Shown: positions 50,242 through 60,818, counted from the first letter of the stretch. The stretch: DNA of 64,000 nucleotides from Deltaproteobacteria bacterium CSP1-8 (GCA_001443455.1 LDXO01000004.1:23340-87339), one strand, 5' to 3'. Made by a program: numbers and translations. The notes: generated by a model not told the origin, from the letters alone.

Positions 50242-51515
50242 TTCTGGATATCGGACAGATTATCAGCCAGCTGGGGAAGGAAAAGGGGATCGACCGGAGC
50301 GTGATCATCGGCGCGATCAAGGACGCCCTCGAAAGCGCGGCGAAGAAGAAGTACGGGATGAACAAGCGGCTCGAGGCCATATACGACGAGGAGGCCGGGG
50401 GGTTCGAGGTCCTCGAGTTCAAGACCGTCGTGGACGGGGTGAAGGACCAGGAACTGGAGCTTTCGCTCGCGGAAGCCAGGGAACTGGACCCCGAGTCGCG
50501 CCTGGGCGACAGCATCGGGTTCCGGATGAGCACCAAGGATCTGGGGCGGATCGCCGCCCAGACCGCGCGCCAGATCATCATGCAGAAAGTCAAGGATGCC
50601 GAGCGGGAGGTGATTTACAACGAGTTCATTACCCGCAAAGGGGAGATCCTCAACGGCATCGTCCAGCGGTACGAGCGCGACACCATCATCGTCGACCTCG
50701 GGAGGACGGAGGCCGTGATGCCCCCGTCGGAGCAGATCCCGAGGGAACGCTACCGGCAGGGCGATCGGATCCGGGCCTATATCAAGGACGTGACCAAGAC
50801 GACGAGAGGGCCGGAGATCCTGCTGTCCCGTTCCGACCCGCGGGTGATCCTGAAGCTCTTCGAGCAGGAGGTCCCCGAGGTCTACGAGGGCGTCGTCTCC
50901 ATTCTGAGCGTGGCGAGGGAGCCGGGGTTCCGCACCAAGATCGCGGTGAAGTCGAAGGAACGGGACGTGGACCCCGTGGGGGCGTGCGTCGGGATGAAGG
51001 GGTCCCGGGTCCAGAGTGTCGTGCAGGAACTTCGGGGAGAGAGAATCGACATCATCGCGTGGGACGAGGACCCCGCGAAGTTCGTGTGCAACGCCTTGCA
51101 GCCCGCGGAGATCATACGGGTACTCGTGAACGAGTCCGAAAAGACGATGGAGGTCATCGTCCCCGAGGAGCAGCTTCTCCTGGCCATCGGGAAGCGGGGA
51201 CAGAACGTGAAACTCGCTTCCAAGCTCGTGGGGTGGCAGATCGAGGTCCGGGCGGAAGGCCAGGTCGAGGACGCGCTCAAGAGAGCCGAAGGACTGTTCG
51301 CACCCAAGAAGGTGGAGGCGGAGGCTCCGAAGGAGGAGGCCGGGGGGGAGGCGCCCCCGGTGGCGACTGACCCGCAAGCGGCGATTGCGGAGCGGGATGC
51401 TCCCGGGAGCACGGCCCGGGAATCGGAAACGCCCAAGGTCGATGAGGAGGGCGTGGACGTCCCTCCGGCAGGGGAACCCCCAGAGGAGAAGCCGGGGAAT
51501 GGCTCCGGGTCGTAA
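50238..51515 (+). CDS. nusA: Transcription termination/antitermination factor NusA
   Basis: A 425-residue RNA polymerase-associated factor controlling pausing, termination and antitermination. The NusA N-terminal domain (about 1-125) has EKGIDRSVIIGAIKDAL. The S1 domain is at about 130-200, and the KH1 and KH2 domains at about 200-345 show GACVGMKGSRVQSV and LLLAIGKRGQNVKLAS. An acidic, Pro/Glu-rich tail of about 75 residues follows. It overlaps rimP and ylxR. Confidence 0.96.
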   Translation: MILDIGQIISQLGKEKGIDRSVIIGAIKDALESAAKKKYGMNKRLEAIYDEEAGGFEVLEFKTVVDGVKDQELELSLAEARELDPESRLGDSIGFRMSTKDLGRIAAQTARQIIMQKVKDAEREVIYNEFITRKGEILNGIVQRYERDTIIVDLGRTEAVMPPSEQIPRERYRQGDRIRAYIKDVTKTTRGPEILLSRSDPRVILKLFEQEVPEVYEGVVSILSVAREPGFRTKIAVKSKERDVDPVGACVGMKGSRVQSVVQELRGERIDIIAWDEDPAKFVCNALQPAEIIRVLVNESEKTMEVIVPEEQLLLAIGKRGQNVKLASKLVGWQIEVRAEGQVEDALKRAEGLFAPKKVEAEAPKEEAGGEAPPVATDPQAAIAERDAPGSTARESETPKVDEEGVDVPPAGEPPEEKPGNGSGS

Positions 51516-51786
51516 GCGACACCGCCCGCAGCGGTCCTGCGTGCAATGCGGGGCGAAGAGGGACAAGGAAGGGTTTTTCCGGATCGCGGGGCGGCCCGGG
51601 CAAGGCTTTGAGCCGGATCCCGGGGGCAGAAGGCCCGGCCGGGGGATCTATCTCTGCCGGGAGGCGGGTTGCATCGGGGATTTCGCGCGGAGGGTCCGCA
51701 CGCCGAAAGGAGCCCGGCGCTTTCGGATGGGCGCGTCCGCGGTGCTCCTGGCGGACCGCCTGGAAGCGTGGCGGGGCGGGCCTTGA
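51499..51786 (+). CDS. ylxR: YlxR-family RNA-binding protein
   Basis: A 95-residue basic protein (DUF448) with the signature [18 protein letters not shown] and [13 protein letters not shown]. It may bind nucleic acid, and in Bacillus members influence transcription or RNase P. It lies between nusA and infB as in many bacteria and overlaps nusA by 17 bases. Confidence 0.9.
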   Translation: MAPGRKRHRPQRSCVQCGAKRDKEGFFRIAGRPGQGFEPDPGGRRPGRGIYLCREAGCIGDFARRVRTPKGARRFRMGASAVLLADRLEAWRGGP

Positions 51787-51885
51787 GGAGCAGGCGCCAT
51801 TTCGCGAAACCGCCCGGGGCGGTGGGTTGCCACCGCGGGAGGAGTGACGCATGATAGAGAAAAGCACAAAACGCAGGGGGAGTGG

Positions 51886-54354
51886 ATGGAGAAGGTTCGT
51901 GTAAGGGAGCTTGCCAAGGAACTCGGGATGAAAAGCAGCAAGGAGATCCTGCTGTTCCTGGAGCGTATCGGGGAGAAGGGGAAATCCGCGTCGAGCAACA
52001 TCGATGGCGATGTGGTCGAGAGGGTGCGGACCCACTTCCGCAAAGGCGCCCCGCCTCCGCCCCCCAGGGAAAAACCGCTGGAGGTGACCCGCGCGGACGG
52101 GTCGCTCGAGCGCAAGTCGAGCCGGGTGGTGCTGCGCAGGAGCGCCCCCGAACCGGAGAAGCCCGCCGAACCGCCCCCCCCCCCGCCGGAGGTCTTGGAC
52201 CACAAGGCGGAGACCGCGCCGCCGTCCCCCGATATGCCGCAAGAGCCCCCCGCGGTTCCGGAGGCACTGCAGGCTCCGGCGGTGGTGGAGGAGAAGAAGG
52301 CGGAGCCGGAGATCCGGGTCGTGGAAGCCCCGCCCCCCTCGAAGGCCGAGGAGGAGCGCAAAGAGAAGGAAAAGAAGTGGAAGAAGGCGAAACCGCACGA
52401 GAAGAAAGTCCAGAAAGGGGTGCTGAAGAAGCACATCATCCAGGAGATCGTCGAGGAACCCGATGTCGCCCCCGTCGTCGAGCAGAAGCCTCCGGCCGAA
52501 GCCGAGGCGGTGGTGCGCCAGTTCCAGCCGGTCCGGGTCCAGAAGAGGAGAGGGAGACTCGCAAGGGAGAAGAAAGCTCCCTCAACCCTCCCGCCGAAGG
52601 CGAGCAAGCGCGTGTTCAAGATCGAGGAGGTCATCACCGTCGGGGATCTGGCCCACCGTATGGGGATCAAGGCGGGTGAAGTCATCAAGAAGCTGATCGA
52701 GATGGGGATGCCCACCACGGTGAACCAGCTCCTCGACGCCGACGCGGCGGGTCTTCTCGCCCAGGAGTACGGGTTCGAGGTGGAAAACGTCGCCCCCGAG
52801 ATGGAAAGCCTCATCGACCAGGAAGCCGATCGGGAGGAGGACCTCGTTGCCCGGCCGCCCGTGGTAACGATCATGGGCCACGTCGACCACGGGAAGACAT
52901 CGCTGTTGGACGCGATCCGGGCGAGCCACGTGATCGACCAGGAGGCGGGAGGGATCACCCAGCACATCGGCGCGTACGAGGTCGAGCATAACGGACGGTC
53001 CCTCGTCATGCTGGACACGCCCGGACATGAGGCGTTCACCTCCATGCGGGCGCGCGGGGCCCAGGTGACCGATATCGTGGTGCTGGTGGTGGCGGCCGAA
53101 GACGGCGTCATGCCGCAGACCGTGGAGGCGATCGATCACGCCAGGGCGGCGGACGTTCCGATCGTCGTGGCGGTGAACAAGATCGACAAGCCGGGCGCGC
53201 AGCCCGACCGGATCCGCCAGCAGCTCTCCGATTTCGGGCTGGTCCCCGAGGAATGGGGCGGCCAGGCGCTGTACGCGAACATCTCCGCGAAGAAGAAGAT
53301 CGGCATCGACTCCCTGCTCGAACTTGTTCTCCTGCAGGCGGATATCCTCGAGCTCAAGGCGAATCCCCGCAAGCTCGCCCGGGGGACGGTGATCGAGTCC
53401 CGTATCGAGAAAGGGCGCGGCCCGATCGCCACGGTACTCGTCCAGGACGGCACCCTGAAGGTCGGGGACCCGGTCGTGACCGGGACCCATTACGGGCGCG
53501 TCCGCGCCTTGATCAACCACAAGGGGAAACGGTTGACGGAGGCTCTCCCGGGAACCCCGGTCGAGATCCAGGGCCTCAACGGGCTTCCCGCGGCGGGGCA
53601 GAAGTTCGCCGTCATGAGGGACGAGCGGACCGCCCGCCAGATCGCGATGCACCGCCTCGAGAAGGAGCGGGAGAAAGTCGTCGCACGGCCAAGGTTCAGT
53701 CTCGAGGAGCTCCATCGCCGGATCGAGGAAGGCGGGTTGAAGGAACTGAACATCGTCCTGAAGACGGACGTGCAAGGCTCGTTGGAGGCGCTCCAGTTTT
53801 CGCTGAACAAGCTCTCCGGCGAGAAGGTCAAGGTGAACATCATCCACGCGGGGGCGGGCGGCATCTCCGAATCGGACGTGATGCTCGCCTCGGCCTCCAC
53901 GGCGGTCATCATCGGGTTCAACGTGCGTCCGGAGCCAAAGGGTGCGGACCTCGCCGAGCGGGAGCGGGTCGACGTTCGCCTCTACTCGGTCATCTACGAC
54001 GTGGTGGAGGATATCCGGAAGGCGATGGAAGGGATGCTCGAGCCCTCCTACCGGGAGATGTCCGTGGGGCGAGCGGAGGTACGGAACACGTTCCACATCT
54101 CCCGGCTTGGCACCGTGGCCGGGTGCTTCGTCCTCTCCGGCAAGATCACCAGGAACGCGCTGGTCAGGCTGCTGCGCGACAACGTGGTCGTCCACGAAGG
54201 GAAACTCGCCTCGCTGAAGCGGTTCAAGGACGACGTCCGCGAAGTGGTGGAAGGGTACGAGTGCGGGCTCGGGCTGGAAAACTTCAACGACATCAAGATC
54301 GGCGACCAGATCGAGGCGTTCGTGATGGAGAAGGTCGTCGGGACCCTTGCGTAG
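51886..54354 (+). CDS. infB: Translation initiation factor IF-2
   Basis: An 822-residue GTPase that places initiator tRNA on the 30S subunit. An N-terminal IF2_N domain ([13 protein letters not shown]) is followed by a long Pro/Glu/Lys-rich linker (about 60-235). A second IF2_N motif (about 245-295) precedes the GTPase domain with [12 protein letters not shown] (about 330), [16 protein letters not shown] and NKIDKPGA. C-terminal IF2 domains follow. ATG 51886 has a gggggag site; GTG 51844 would add 14 residues. Confidence 0.96.
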   Translation: MEKVRVRELAKELGMKSSKEILLFLERIGEKGKSASSNIDGDVVERVRTHFRKGAPPPPPREKPLEVTRADGSLERKSSRVVLRRSAPEPEKPAEPPPPPPEVLDHKAETAPPSPDMPQEPPAVPEALQAPAVVEEKKAEPEIRVVEAPPPSKAEEERKEKEKKWKKAKPHEKKVQKGVLKKHIIQEIVEEPDVAPVVEQKPPAEAEAVVRQFQPVRVQKRRGRLAREKKAPSTLPPKASKRVFKIEEVITVGDLAHRMGIKAGEVIKKLIEMGMPTTVNQLLDADAAGLLAQEYGFEVENVAPEMESLIDQEADREEDLVARPPVVTIMGHVDHGKTSLLDAIRASHVIDQEAGGITQHIGAYEVEHNGRSLVMLDTPGHEAFTSMRARGAQVTDIVVLVVAAEDGVMPQTVEAIDHARAADVPIVVAVNKIDKPGAQPDRIRQQLSDFGLVPEEWGGQALYANISAKKKIGIDSLLELVLLQADILELKANPRKLARGTVIESRIEKGRGPIATVLVQDGTLKVGDPVVTGTHYGRVRALINHKGKRLTEALPGTPVEIQGLNGLPAAGQKFAVMRDERTARQIAMHRLEKEREKVVARPRFSLEELHRRIEEGGLKELNIVLKTDVQGSLEALQFSLNKLSGEKVKVNIIHAGAGGISESDVMLASASTAVIIGFNVRPEPKGADLAERERVDVRLYSVIYDVVEDIRKAMEGMLEPSYREMSVGRAEVRNTFHISRLGTVAGCFVLSGKITRNALVRLLRDNVVVHEGKLASLKRFKDDVREVVEGYECGLGLENFNDIKIGDQIEAFVMEKVVGTLA

Positions 54355-54384
54355 ACGGTTGCGGTGGGACGAAGCGGCGGGGGA

Positions 54385-54687
54385 ATGCTGGTCGCGGTGC
54401 TGGTGGCTGATCTTCTGTTCCCCGGGTCCGATTCCCTCAAGGACAAGCGAAGACGGTTGAGCGGCCTGACGGGCCGGATCCGGGCGGGGTTCCCGGTGTC
54501 CGTCGCCGAGGTCGGGTTCCAGGACCTGTGGCAGCGGGGAAGAATCGGTGTCGCCCTCGTCTCGACGGACTCCCGCCTGGCACAGTCGATCCTGGATCGG
54601 ATCACGGACATGGTCGGACGGGACGGAGAAATCGAGATGACCGGGCACCGGATCGAGATCCTCCGGATGGAGGACGGGGAAGCATGA
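54385..54687 (+). CDS. DUF503 (YlxP-like) protein
   Basis: A 100-residue protein of the DUF503/YlxP family with the opening VAVLVADLLFPGSDSLKDKRR and a central VSVAEVGFQDLWQRGRIGVALVS. Its biochemical role is unknown, but it nearly always sits between infB and rbfA, suggesting a part in ribosome biogenesis. ATG 54385 gives the family N-terminus and has a gcggggga site; GTG 54364 is the alternative. ATGA overlap with rbfA. Confidence 0.88.
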   Translation: MLVAVLVADLLFPGSDSLKDKRRRLSGLTGRIRAGFPVSVAEVGFQDLWQRGRIGVALVSTDSRLAQSILDRITDMVGRDGEIEMTGHRIEILRMEDGEA

Positions 54688-55049
54688 AAGGACGCGGAGA
54701 TCGTCCGACGCGCGTGGGGGAGAGGATCCGGGAGGAGGTCTCCCTGATCCTCCAGAACCGGGTGAAGGATCCCGGACTGGGGGGGGTAACCGTCACCGAC
54801 GTCACCATGACCGTCGACCTGAAGATCGCCCGGGTCCACTACTCCGTTCTCGGGGGGGACGAGGAGCGCATCGCGGCCCGGGACGCCCTCGGACGTTCCC
54901 GGGGGTACATCCGGAGAGAGCTCGGCAGGGTCTTGCAGATGCGGTACTCCCCCGACGTTACCTTCCATTACGACACCGCCTTCGAGAGAGGCGCAAGGAT
55001 CGACCGCCTGCTGCGGGAGGCGACGGAGGGCCCCCCCCGTGAGGAATGA
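54684..55049 (+). CDS. rbfA: Ribosome-binding factor A
   Basis: A 121-residue KH-fold factor for 16S rRNA 5' maturation and cold adaptation. It shows RVGERIREEVSLILQNRVKDP, VTVTDVTMTVDLKIARV and SRGYIRRELGRVLQMRYSP. It overlaps DUF503 by 4 bases and nrnA by 11 bases. Confidence 0.94.
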   Translation: MKGRGDRPTRVGERIREEVSLILQNRVKDPGLGGVTVTDVTMTVDLKIARVHYSVLGGDEERIAARDALGRSRGYIRRELGRVLQMRYSPDVTFHYDTAFERGARIDRLLREATEGPPREE

Positions 55050-56001
55050 CCTGGATGCGATCTGCCGCCTTTTCCGCGAGAAGGAGCGGTTCCTGATCGC
55101 CTGCCACGAGAACCCGGAGGGGGACGCCATCGGGTCCGAGCTGGCGCTGGCCCTCGCCCTCCGGAAGATCGGCAAGACGGCGACGGTGTTGAACTCGGAT
55201 CCCGTCCCCGGGAACCTGCTCTTCCTCCCTGGTGCCGACACGGTGGTTTTCGACGCGGACGGTTCTTCCCACGAGGTGGCCGTCGTCGTCGACTGCGGGT
55301 CGCCTGAGCGGACCGGGCGGGCCCAGGCCGAGCTGCGGAAGTGCCCGATCATGGTGGACATCGACCATCATCCCACCAACCACGCGCAGGGGGATTACTG
55401 CCTGATCGACCCCGGGGTCGCCGCTACCGGCATCCTGGTGCACCGCATCCTCACGGCCATGGGGGTACCGATCGACCACGACATCGCGGTGAACATCTAC
55501 GTGGCGGTGTTGACGGACACCGGGTCCTTCCGCTATTCCAACTCCTCTCCGGAAGCCTTTTCCGTCGCCGGCGACATGGTGCGGATCGGGGTCGACCCCT
55601 GGGAGGTGGCGGAACGGGTCTACGAGACCCAGAGCGCGGAGAGACTCCGGCTGCTCGGGAGGGTCCTGGGATCCCTGGAACTCGCGGCGGGCGGCCGGGT
55701 GGCCGCGATCACGACGAGAAAGAAGGACCTCCGCGATTTCCTTGCCACGAAGGACCATCTCGAGGGGTTCATCAACTACCCCCGATCCATCTTCGGTGTC
55801 GAGGTCGCAGCGGCGTTCCGCGAGGAGGACGCCGGGGAGTACCGCGTGAGCCTGCGCTCCAAAGGGAAGGTGGACGTGTCCGCCATCGCTTCCGCGCTTG
55901 GCGGGGGAGGCCACCGCAACGCCGCGGGCTGCACCGTCCGGGGATCCCTGGACGAGGTAAAGCGCAAGGTCTTCCGTTTGCTGGGGGATGCTCTTCCGTG
56001 A
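55039..56001 (+). CDS. nrnA: Bifunctional oligoribonuclease / PAP phosphatase NrnA-like (DHH/DHHA1)
   Basis: A 320-residue DHH-family phosphodiesterase. NrnA degrades short RNA oligomers and pAp; related proteins hydrolyse c-di-nucleotide products. Metal-binding motifs are CHENPEGDAIGSE, VVVDCGSPE, VDIDHHPTN and YVAVLTDTGSFR, with the DHHA1 segment ALGGGGHRNAAGC near the end. Its position between rbfA and truB is conserved. GTG 55039 has an upstream ggaggg. Confidence 0.92.
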   Translation: MRNDLDAICRLFREKERFLIACHENPEGDAIGSELALALALRKIGKTATVLNSDPVPGNLLFLPGADTVVFDADGSSHEVAVVVDCGSPERTGRAQAELRKCPIMVDIDHHPTNHAQGDYCLIDPGVAATGILVHRILTAMGVPIDHDIAVNIYVAVLTDTGSFRYSNSSPEAFSVAGDMVRIGVDPWEVAERVYETQSAERLRLLGRVLGSLELAAGGRVAAITTRKKDLRDFLATKDHLEGFINYPRSIFGVEVAAAFREEDAGEYRVSLRSKGKVDVSAIASALGGGGHRNAAGCTVRGSLDEVKRKVFRLLGDALP

Positions 56002-56894
56002 AGCCGGTCGACGGCGTGATCGTCCTGGACAAGCCGTCCGGAATCACCTCCTTCCGTGCCGTGGAGCGGGTGGGCCGCGTGTTCCGGGGGAAAAAATGCG
56101 GTCACGCGGGGACCCTCGACCCGATCGCCACCGGAGTGCTGCCCGTCTGCGTGGGCCGGGCCACCAAGATCGCCGGGTACCTGGCGTCCCAGGAGAAGGA
56201 GTACGACGTCACTTTCCGGTTCGGGATCGAAACGGACACCGGCGACTCCGCGGGATTGCAGATCGGCGCCACCCCGGGGAAATACGCGCAGGAAGACGCC
56301 GTACGGACCGCGGTCAACGGGCTTGTCGGGGAGTGGGAGCAGGTTCCCCCCGCCTATTCGGCGATCAAGGTGGCCGGGACCCGCGCCTACGCCCTCGCGC
56401 GGCAAGGCAAGAAGGTGGAGCTCCCGGGGAGGAAGGTGAACGTGTACGAGGCCAGGGTACTCTCGTCGTCTCCGGAAGGTTTCCGGGCCTTCCTGCGCTC
56501 TTCGAAAGGGTTTTACGTCCGCTCGCTCTCCCGGGACCTGGGGAACGCCCTGGGGGTTTCGATGCACGTCTCGGGGCTGCGACGCCTGAGATGCGGCCCT
56601 TTCCGGATCGAGGACTCGATCACGCTTGCGGATCTTGTCGCTGCGGGAAAGCGTGGAGAGGCGGAGGACGCCTTGGTGCCGATCGAGCGCGCCCTTGCCG
56701 GCTTCCCGCGGCGGGAGATCCCGGCCGAGGCCGCGGCTGCCGTGCGGCAGGGCCGGTCGCCCGCCCCGTGGCTCGAGGGGAGACCGGGCGGTAAGGAGGA
56801 GGGAGTCGTGCTTCTCACCTCCGGGGAGGAAGGTCCCGTCGCGCTGGTCACGCGGTCGGCCTCCGGAGGGTGGAAGATTCTGCGGGGCATATGA
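55998..56894 (+). CDS. truB: tRNA pseudouridine(55) synthase TruB
   Basis: A 298-residue enzyme making pseudouridine-55 in the T-loop of tRNA. The catalytic Asp is in KKCGHAGTLDPIATGVL (about 40). Other motifs are DVTFRFGIETDTGD, QVPPAYSAIKVAGTRAY and KGFYVRSLSRDLG. A C-terminal PUA-like domain is at about 235-295. GTG 55998 overlaps nrnA by 4 bases. Confidence 0.95.
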   Translation: MKPVDGVIVLDKPSGITSFRAVERVGRVFRGKKCGHAGTLDPIATGVLPVCVGRATKIAGYLASQEKEYDVTFRFGIETDTGDSAGLQIGATPGKYAQEDAVRTAVNGLVGEWEQVPPAYSAIKVAGTRAYALARQGKKVELPGRKVNVYEARVLSSSPEGFRAFLRSSKGFYVRSLSRDLGNALGVSMHVSGLRRLRCGPFRIEDSITLADLVAAGKRGEAEDALVPIERALAGFPRREIPAEAAAAVRQGRSPAPWLEGRPGGKEEGVVLLTSGEEGPVALVTRSASGGWKILRGI

Positions 56895-56895
56895 A

Positions 56896-56924
56896 TTTAC
56901 TTCCCTCCGGGGATGTGGTATAAA
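56896..56924 (+). promoter_or_regulatory. Putative promoter of rpsO
   Basis: TTTACT (56896-56901) and TATAAA (56919-56924, preceded by TGG) are 17 bases apart, just after the truB stop. They would yield a leader of about 58 bases before rpsO. In many bacteria rpsO has its own promoter and S15 autoregulates through its leader. Confidence 0.5.
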
Positions 56925-56987
56925 CGGGGAAAATCTCCGGCATTTCCATTGTTCGTGATCATGAGAGAAGGAAAAGGAAGGGGAGAA

Positions 56988-57257
56988 ATGAGCGTAGTGA
57001 CGGAGAAGAAGAAGGACGTCATCGGCAAGTTCCGGCTGCACGAGTCGGACACCGGATCGCCCGAAGTGCAGATCGCGCTCCTCACGGAGCGGATCAACAT
57101 GATCACGGATCATCTGAAGACCCACTCCAAGGATTTCAACTCCCGGCGTGGATTGTTGAAACTGGTCGGGCAGAGGCGGCGCCTGCTCGACTACCTGAAG
57201 TCGAAGGAGTCGCTCCGGTACAAAGCCGTTGTGGAAGCGCTCGGCCTGCGCAAGTAG
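56988..57257 (+). CDS. rpsO: 30S ribosomal protein S15
   Basis: An 89-residue primary 16S rRNA-binding protein, exactly the usual length. It shows the conserved [35 protein letters not shown] and [12 protein letters not shown] segments. ATG 56988 follows ggggaga; an upstream in-frame extension has no family match. pnp follows, as in most bacteria. Confidence 0.97.
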   Translation: MSVVTEKKKDVIGKFRLHESDTGSPEVQIALLTERINMITDHLKTHSKDFNSRRGLLKLVGQRRRLLDYLKSKESLRYKAVVEALGLRK

Positions 57258-57327
57258 TCGTAAGGAATCCTATCCAACACACCAGAATCCGCCCCATCGG
57301 GGGCAGCCAGGAAGGGAATAACGACAA

Positions 57328-59544
57328 GTGGGAAACGTGTACGAAACGGATATCTCGGGAAGGAAATTATCAATAGAAACCGGTGAGTTGGCCAGGCAGG
57401 CGGGCGGGGCGTGTGTGGTGCGGTACGGAGACTCCGTGGTCCTGGTGACCGCATGCGCTTCCGAAACCCCGCGCCCGGGCATCGACTTCCTTCCTCTCGT
57501 GGTCGATTATGTGGAGAAGACCTTCGCCGTCGGTAAGATCCCGGGCGGTTTCTTCAAGAGGGAGGGAAGGCTGTCCGAGTTCGAGATCCTCACCTCGAGG
57601 ATGATCGACCGGCCGATCCGGCCCCTCTTCCCGAAAGGCTTCTACAACGAGATCCAGGTCATCGCCACGGTCCTCTCGGCAGACAAGGAGAACGACACCG
57701 CGGTGCTCGCCATGATCGGGGCCTCCGCGGCCCTCTCCCTCTCCGGGATCCCCTTCGAAGGCCCGATCGCGGGGGCCCGGGTCGGCAGGATCGACGGAGA
57801 GCTGGTCATCAACCCGCGGATCCCCGACCTGGCGCGGAGCGACCTCAACATCTTCGTCGCCGGCAGCCGGGACGCGATCCTGATGGTGGAGGGCGAGGCC
57901 AACGAGGTTCCCGAGGAGGAGGTCCTCGACGCGATCCTCTTCGCGCACCGGTCCCTGGAACCCGTTCTCGCGCTCCAGGAGAAGATGGCCGGCAGGTGGA
58001 GCAAGCCGAGGATCGCCTTCGAGAAGAAGGTGCCCGGCGAGGAGGATCTTCGCAGGATCTCGGAAGTGGCGGAGAGCGATTTGCGCGCCGCCTACAAAAT
58101 CCTGGCCAAGCAGGACCGGCGCAAGAGGATCGAGGAGATCGCCGAGGCGGTCCGCAACGCATTCCCCGAGGAGGAGCGCCTGGAGAAGGCGTCGCTCATC
58201 GCGGGCGCCTTCAAGGAGCTGGAGAAGAAGATCGTCCGGGGGAAGATCCTTTCCGAGAAGCGCCGGATCGACGGCCGCGGACTTACGGATATCCGGGCCA
58301 TCACCTGCCAGGTCCGGGTGCTCCCGCGCACCCACGGTTCGGCCATCTTCACCCGCGGCGAGACCCAGGTTCTCGTCACCTCCACGCTCGGAACCTCCCA
58401 GGACGAGCAGCGGATCGATTCCCTTCTGGGCGATTCCACCAAGACCTTCATGCTCCACTACAATTTCCCCCCCTTCAGCGTCGGGGAGGTGAAGATGCTG
58501 CGCGCCCCGGCCCGACGCGAAGTCGGCCACGGGGCGCTCGCCGAGCGGGCGGTGTCCAAGGTCCTCCCCGACGAACTCGAGTTTCCCTACACCATCCGCA
58601 TCGTGTCCGAGGTCCTCGAGTCCAACGGCTCCTCGTCGATGGCCACCGTGTGCGGCGCCTCCCTGTCGCTCATGGACGCAGGGATCCCCACGAAGGGGAA
58701 CGTCTCCGGCATCGCCATGGGGCTCATCAAGGAGGGGGACCGGGTCGCCGTCCTGTCTGACATCTTAGGCGACGAGGACCACCTCGGGGACATGGACTTC
58801 AAGGTGGCCGGGACCGCCAAGGGGGTCACGGCGATCCAGATGGACATCAAGATCGGGGGCGTGAGCCGGGAGATCCTGCTGTCGGCTCTCCGGCAGGCCC
58901 GCGAGGGTCGCCTTGCCATCCTCGACAAGATGAACGCCGTCATCGACAAGCCGCGTTCCGAGCTCTCGCCGTACGCACCGCGCATCTACGTGATGAATGT
59001 GAAGCCCGACAAGATCCGCGAAATCATCGGCCCGGGAGGGAAGGTGATCCGCGGCATCCAGGAGCAGACCGGCGTCAAGATCGACATCGAGGACGACGGG
59101 ACCGTGAAAATCGCCGCGGTGGACGCGGAGTCCGCGAGGGCGGCCATCTCCATCATCGAGGGGATCGTGCAGGAGGCGGAAGTCGGCAAAGTCTACACGG
59201 GGAGGGTGCGGCGGATCATGGAGTTCGGCGCCTTCGTGGAACTCTTCCCCGGAACCGACGGGCTCCTCCACATTTCCCAGATCAGCAAAAACCGGGTCCG
59301 GGCCGTTTCCGACATCTACAAGGAGGGCGACGAGGTCATGGTCCGGGTTCTCGAGATCGACCGGGACGGAAAGATCCGCCTCTCGCACAAGGAGTTCGAG
59401 AAGGAAGGAGAAAACCCCGTCACGGAGGGCGAGGGCCCGGCCGCCGGGGAGGACAGGGCGGTCCGCCCGGAGAAGAGGGCCCGCGAAGGGGAACGCGGGG
59501 ACCGCGACCGGGACCGCGGAAGCGGGAGGCGGGGGAGGCGTTAG
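57328..59544 (+). CDS. pnp: Polyribonucleotide nucleotidyltransferase (PNPase)
   Basis: A 738-residue phosphorolytic 3'-5' exoribonuclease. Two RNase PH domains (about 1-230 and 310-545) flank an alpha-helical domain. The second core shows GRGLTDIRAITCQV and FSVGEVKMLRAPARREVGHG. A KH domain (about 550-610, IREIIGPGGKVIRGIQEQTG region) and an S1 domain (about 615-690) follow, then a charged Arg/Gly/Asp-rich tail. GTG 57328 is the start; the ggaaggg site is 11 bases before it. Confidence 0.96.
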   Translation: MGNVYETDISGRKLSIETGELARQAGGACVVRYGDSVVLVTACASETPRPGIDFLPLVVDYVEKTFAVGKIPGGFFKREGRLSEFEILTSRMIDRPIRPLFPKGFYNEIQVIATVLSADKENDTAVLAMIGASAALSLSGIPFEGPIAGARVGRIDGELVINPRIPDLARSDLNIFVAGSRDAILMVEGEANEVPEEEVLDAILFAHRSLEPVLALQEKMAGRWSKPRIAFEKKVPGEEDLRRISEVAESDLRAAYKILAKQDRRKRIEEIAEAVRNAFPEEERLEKASLIAGAFKELEKKIVRGKILSEKRRIDGRGLTDIRAITCQVRVLPRTHGSAIFTRGETQVLVTSTLGTSQDEQRIDSLLGDSTKTFMLHYNFPPFSVGEVKMLRAPARREVGHGALAERAVSKVLPDELEFPYTIRIVSEVLESNGSSSMATVCGASLSLMDAGIPTKGNVSGIAMGLIKEGDRVAVLSDILGDEDHLGDMDFKVAGTAKGVTAIQMDIKIGGVSREILLSALRQAREGRLAILDKMNAVIDKPRSELSPYAPRIYVMNVKPDKIREIIGPGGKVIRGIQEQTGVKIDIEDDGTVKIAAVDAESARAAISIIEGIVQEAEVGKVYTGRVRRIMEFGAFVELFPGTDGLLHISQISKNRVRAVSDIYKEGDEVMVRVLEIDRDGKIRLSHKEFEKEGENPVTEGEGPAAGEDRAVRPEKRAREGERGDRDRDRGSGRRGRR

Positions 59545-59567
59545 GTGCCAGCGGCGGGCGCGATGTC

Positions 59568-60815
59568 ATGACGGTCGCAAAGACAGTCCTCGGCAACGGC
59601 GTCACCATCCTCAGCGAGAACGTTCCCTATCTTCGTTCCGCCACCGTGGGGGTCTGGGTCTCCGTCGGCTCCCGCGCCGAGTCCCCCCCCGAGAACGGGA
59701 TCAGCCACTTCATCGAGCACATGCTGTTCAAGGGGACGGCGCGCAGGCAAGCCATCGACATTTCCCGGGAGATCGAATCGGTCGGCGGGACCATGAACGC
59801 CTGTACCGACCGGGAGTTCCTCTTTTTTTTCGGAAAGGTCCTGACGAAGGATTTCCCACTGGTCGCCGACCTCCTTTCGGATATCTACCTTTACTCCCTG
59901 TTCGACGGCCAGGAGCTCGACCGCGAGAAAGGGGTCGTCCTCCAGGAGATTCTCATGGTCGAGGACAGCCCCGAGGACCTGCTCCACGACTTCTTCCACG
60001 AATCGTACTGGGGGGGGCATCCGCTGGGGCTCCCGATCCAGGGGACGTCCGGCAACGTCGCCGCGTTCACCCGGGAGCGCGTCACGGAGTATTTCCGCGA
60101 CCGGTTCTGGCGGCGCGGGGTGATCGTTTCCGTGGTCGGGAACGTGCCGCACGAACGGGTGGTGGACGAGTTCGAGAGGGTGATGGGCCTGCTGCGCCTC
60201 GGGGAACGCCATGTTCCCGATCCCCCGCCGGTCCCGCGGCACGCGGTGTTCCTCAAGGGGAGGCCGATCGAACAGATCCACCTGTGCCTGGGCGCCCCCG
60301 CGGTGTCCCGGGCGAGCGAGTGGAAATACGCGGCCCACGTCCTCAACGCCATTCTCGGGGGGAGCATGAGCAGCCGGCTCTTCCAGGAGATCCGCGAGAA
60401 GCGCGGCCTCGCCTACTCCGTGTTCTCCTCCCTCTCCTCCTACGCCGACACGGGGATCCTGAAGATCTGCGCGGGCACGACCCCGGACAAGGCCGGGGAC
60501 GTGCTGGGGGTGACCGGGGAGGTCCTCGCGGACCTCGCGGCGGGCCGGATCGGCGAGGAGGAGGTCATCCTGGCCAAGGAACTGATCAAGGGGAACATGC
60601 TCTTGAGCATGGAAAGCGCCGAGTTCCGCATGACCCGGCTGGCGGTGAACGAGATGTTCCTCGGCCGCCTCGAGGAACCCGAGGAGGAGATCCGCCAGGT
60701 GGACGAGGTGACGCCGGAAAGGGTAAAAGCCCTCGCGGCCACCTTGTTTCGCCGTGAGTGCTTCTCCCTGGCCGCCGTGGGCGACGTGGCGGCCGCGGCC
60801 GCGCTTTCCTTCTGA
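59568..60815 (+). CDS. M16 family zinc metallopeptidase
   Basis: A 415-residue pitrilysin-family peptidase. The inverted zinc motif HxxEH is at His47, Glu50 and His51 in HFIEHMLFKGT, with the distal Glu in LQEILMVEDSPEDL. The inactive C-terminal half has AYSVFSSLSSYADTG and NAILGGSMSSRLFQEIREKRG. Bacterial members of this size often follow pnp and may process signal or regulatory peptides. Start ATG 59568 lacks a strong ribosome-binding site. Confidence 0.92.
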   Translation: MTVAKTVLGNGVTILSENVPYLRSATVGVWVSVGSRAESPPENGISHFIEHMLFKGTARRQAIDISREIESVGGTMNACTDREFLFFFGKVLTKDFPLVADLLSDIYLYSLFDGQELDREKGVVLQEILMVEDSPEDLLHDFFHESYWGGHPLGLPIQGTSGNVAAFTRERVTEYFRDRFWRRGVIVSVVGNVPHERVVDEFERVMGLLRLGERHVPDPPPVPRHAVFLKGRPIEQIHLCLGAPAVSRASEWKYAAHVLNAILGGSMSSRLFQEIREKRGLAYSVFSSLSSYADTGILKICAGTTPDKAGDVLGVTGEVLADLAAGRIGEEEVILAKELIKGNMLLSMESAEFRMTRLAVNEMFLGRLEEPEEEIRQVDEVTPERVKALAATLFRRECFSLAAVGDVAAAAALSF

Positions 60816-60818
60816 CGG

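Noticed and set aside
59821-59832. Run of T residues resembling a terminator tail
   Set aside because: It lies within the M16 peptidase coding frame (three Phe codons) and has no preceding stem.
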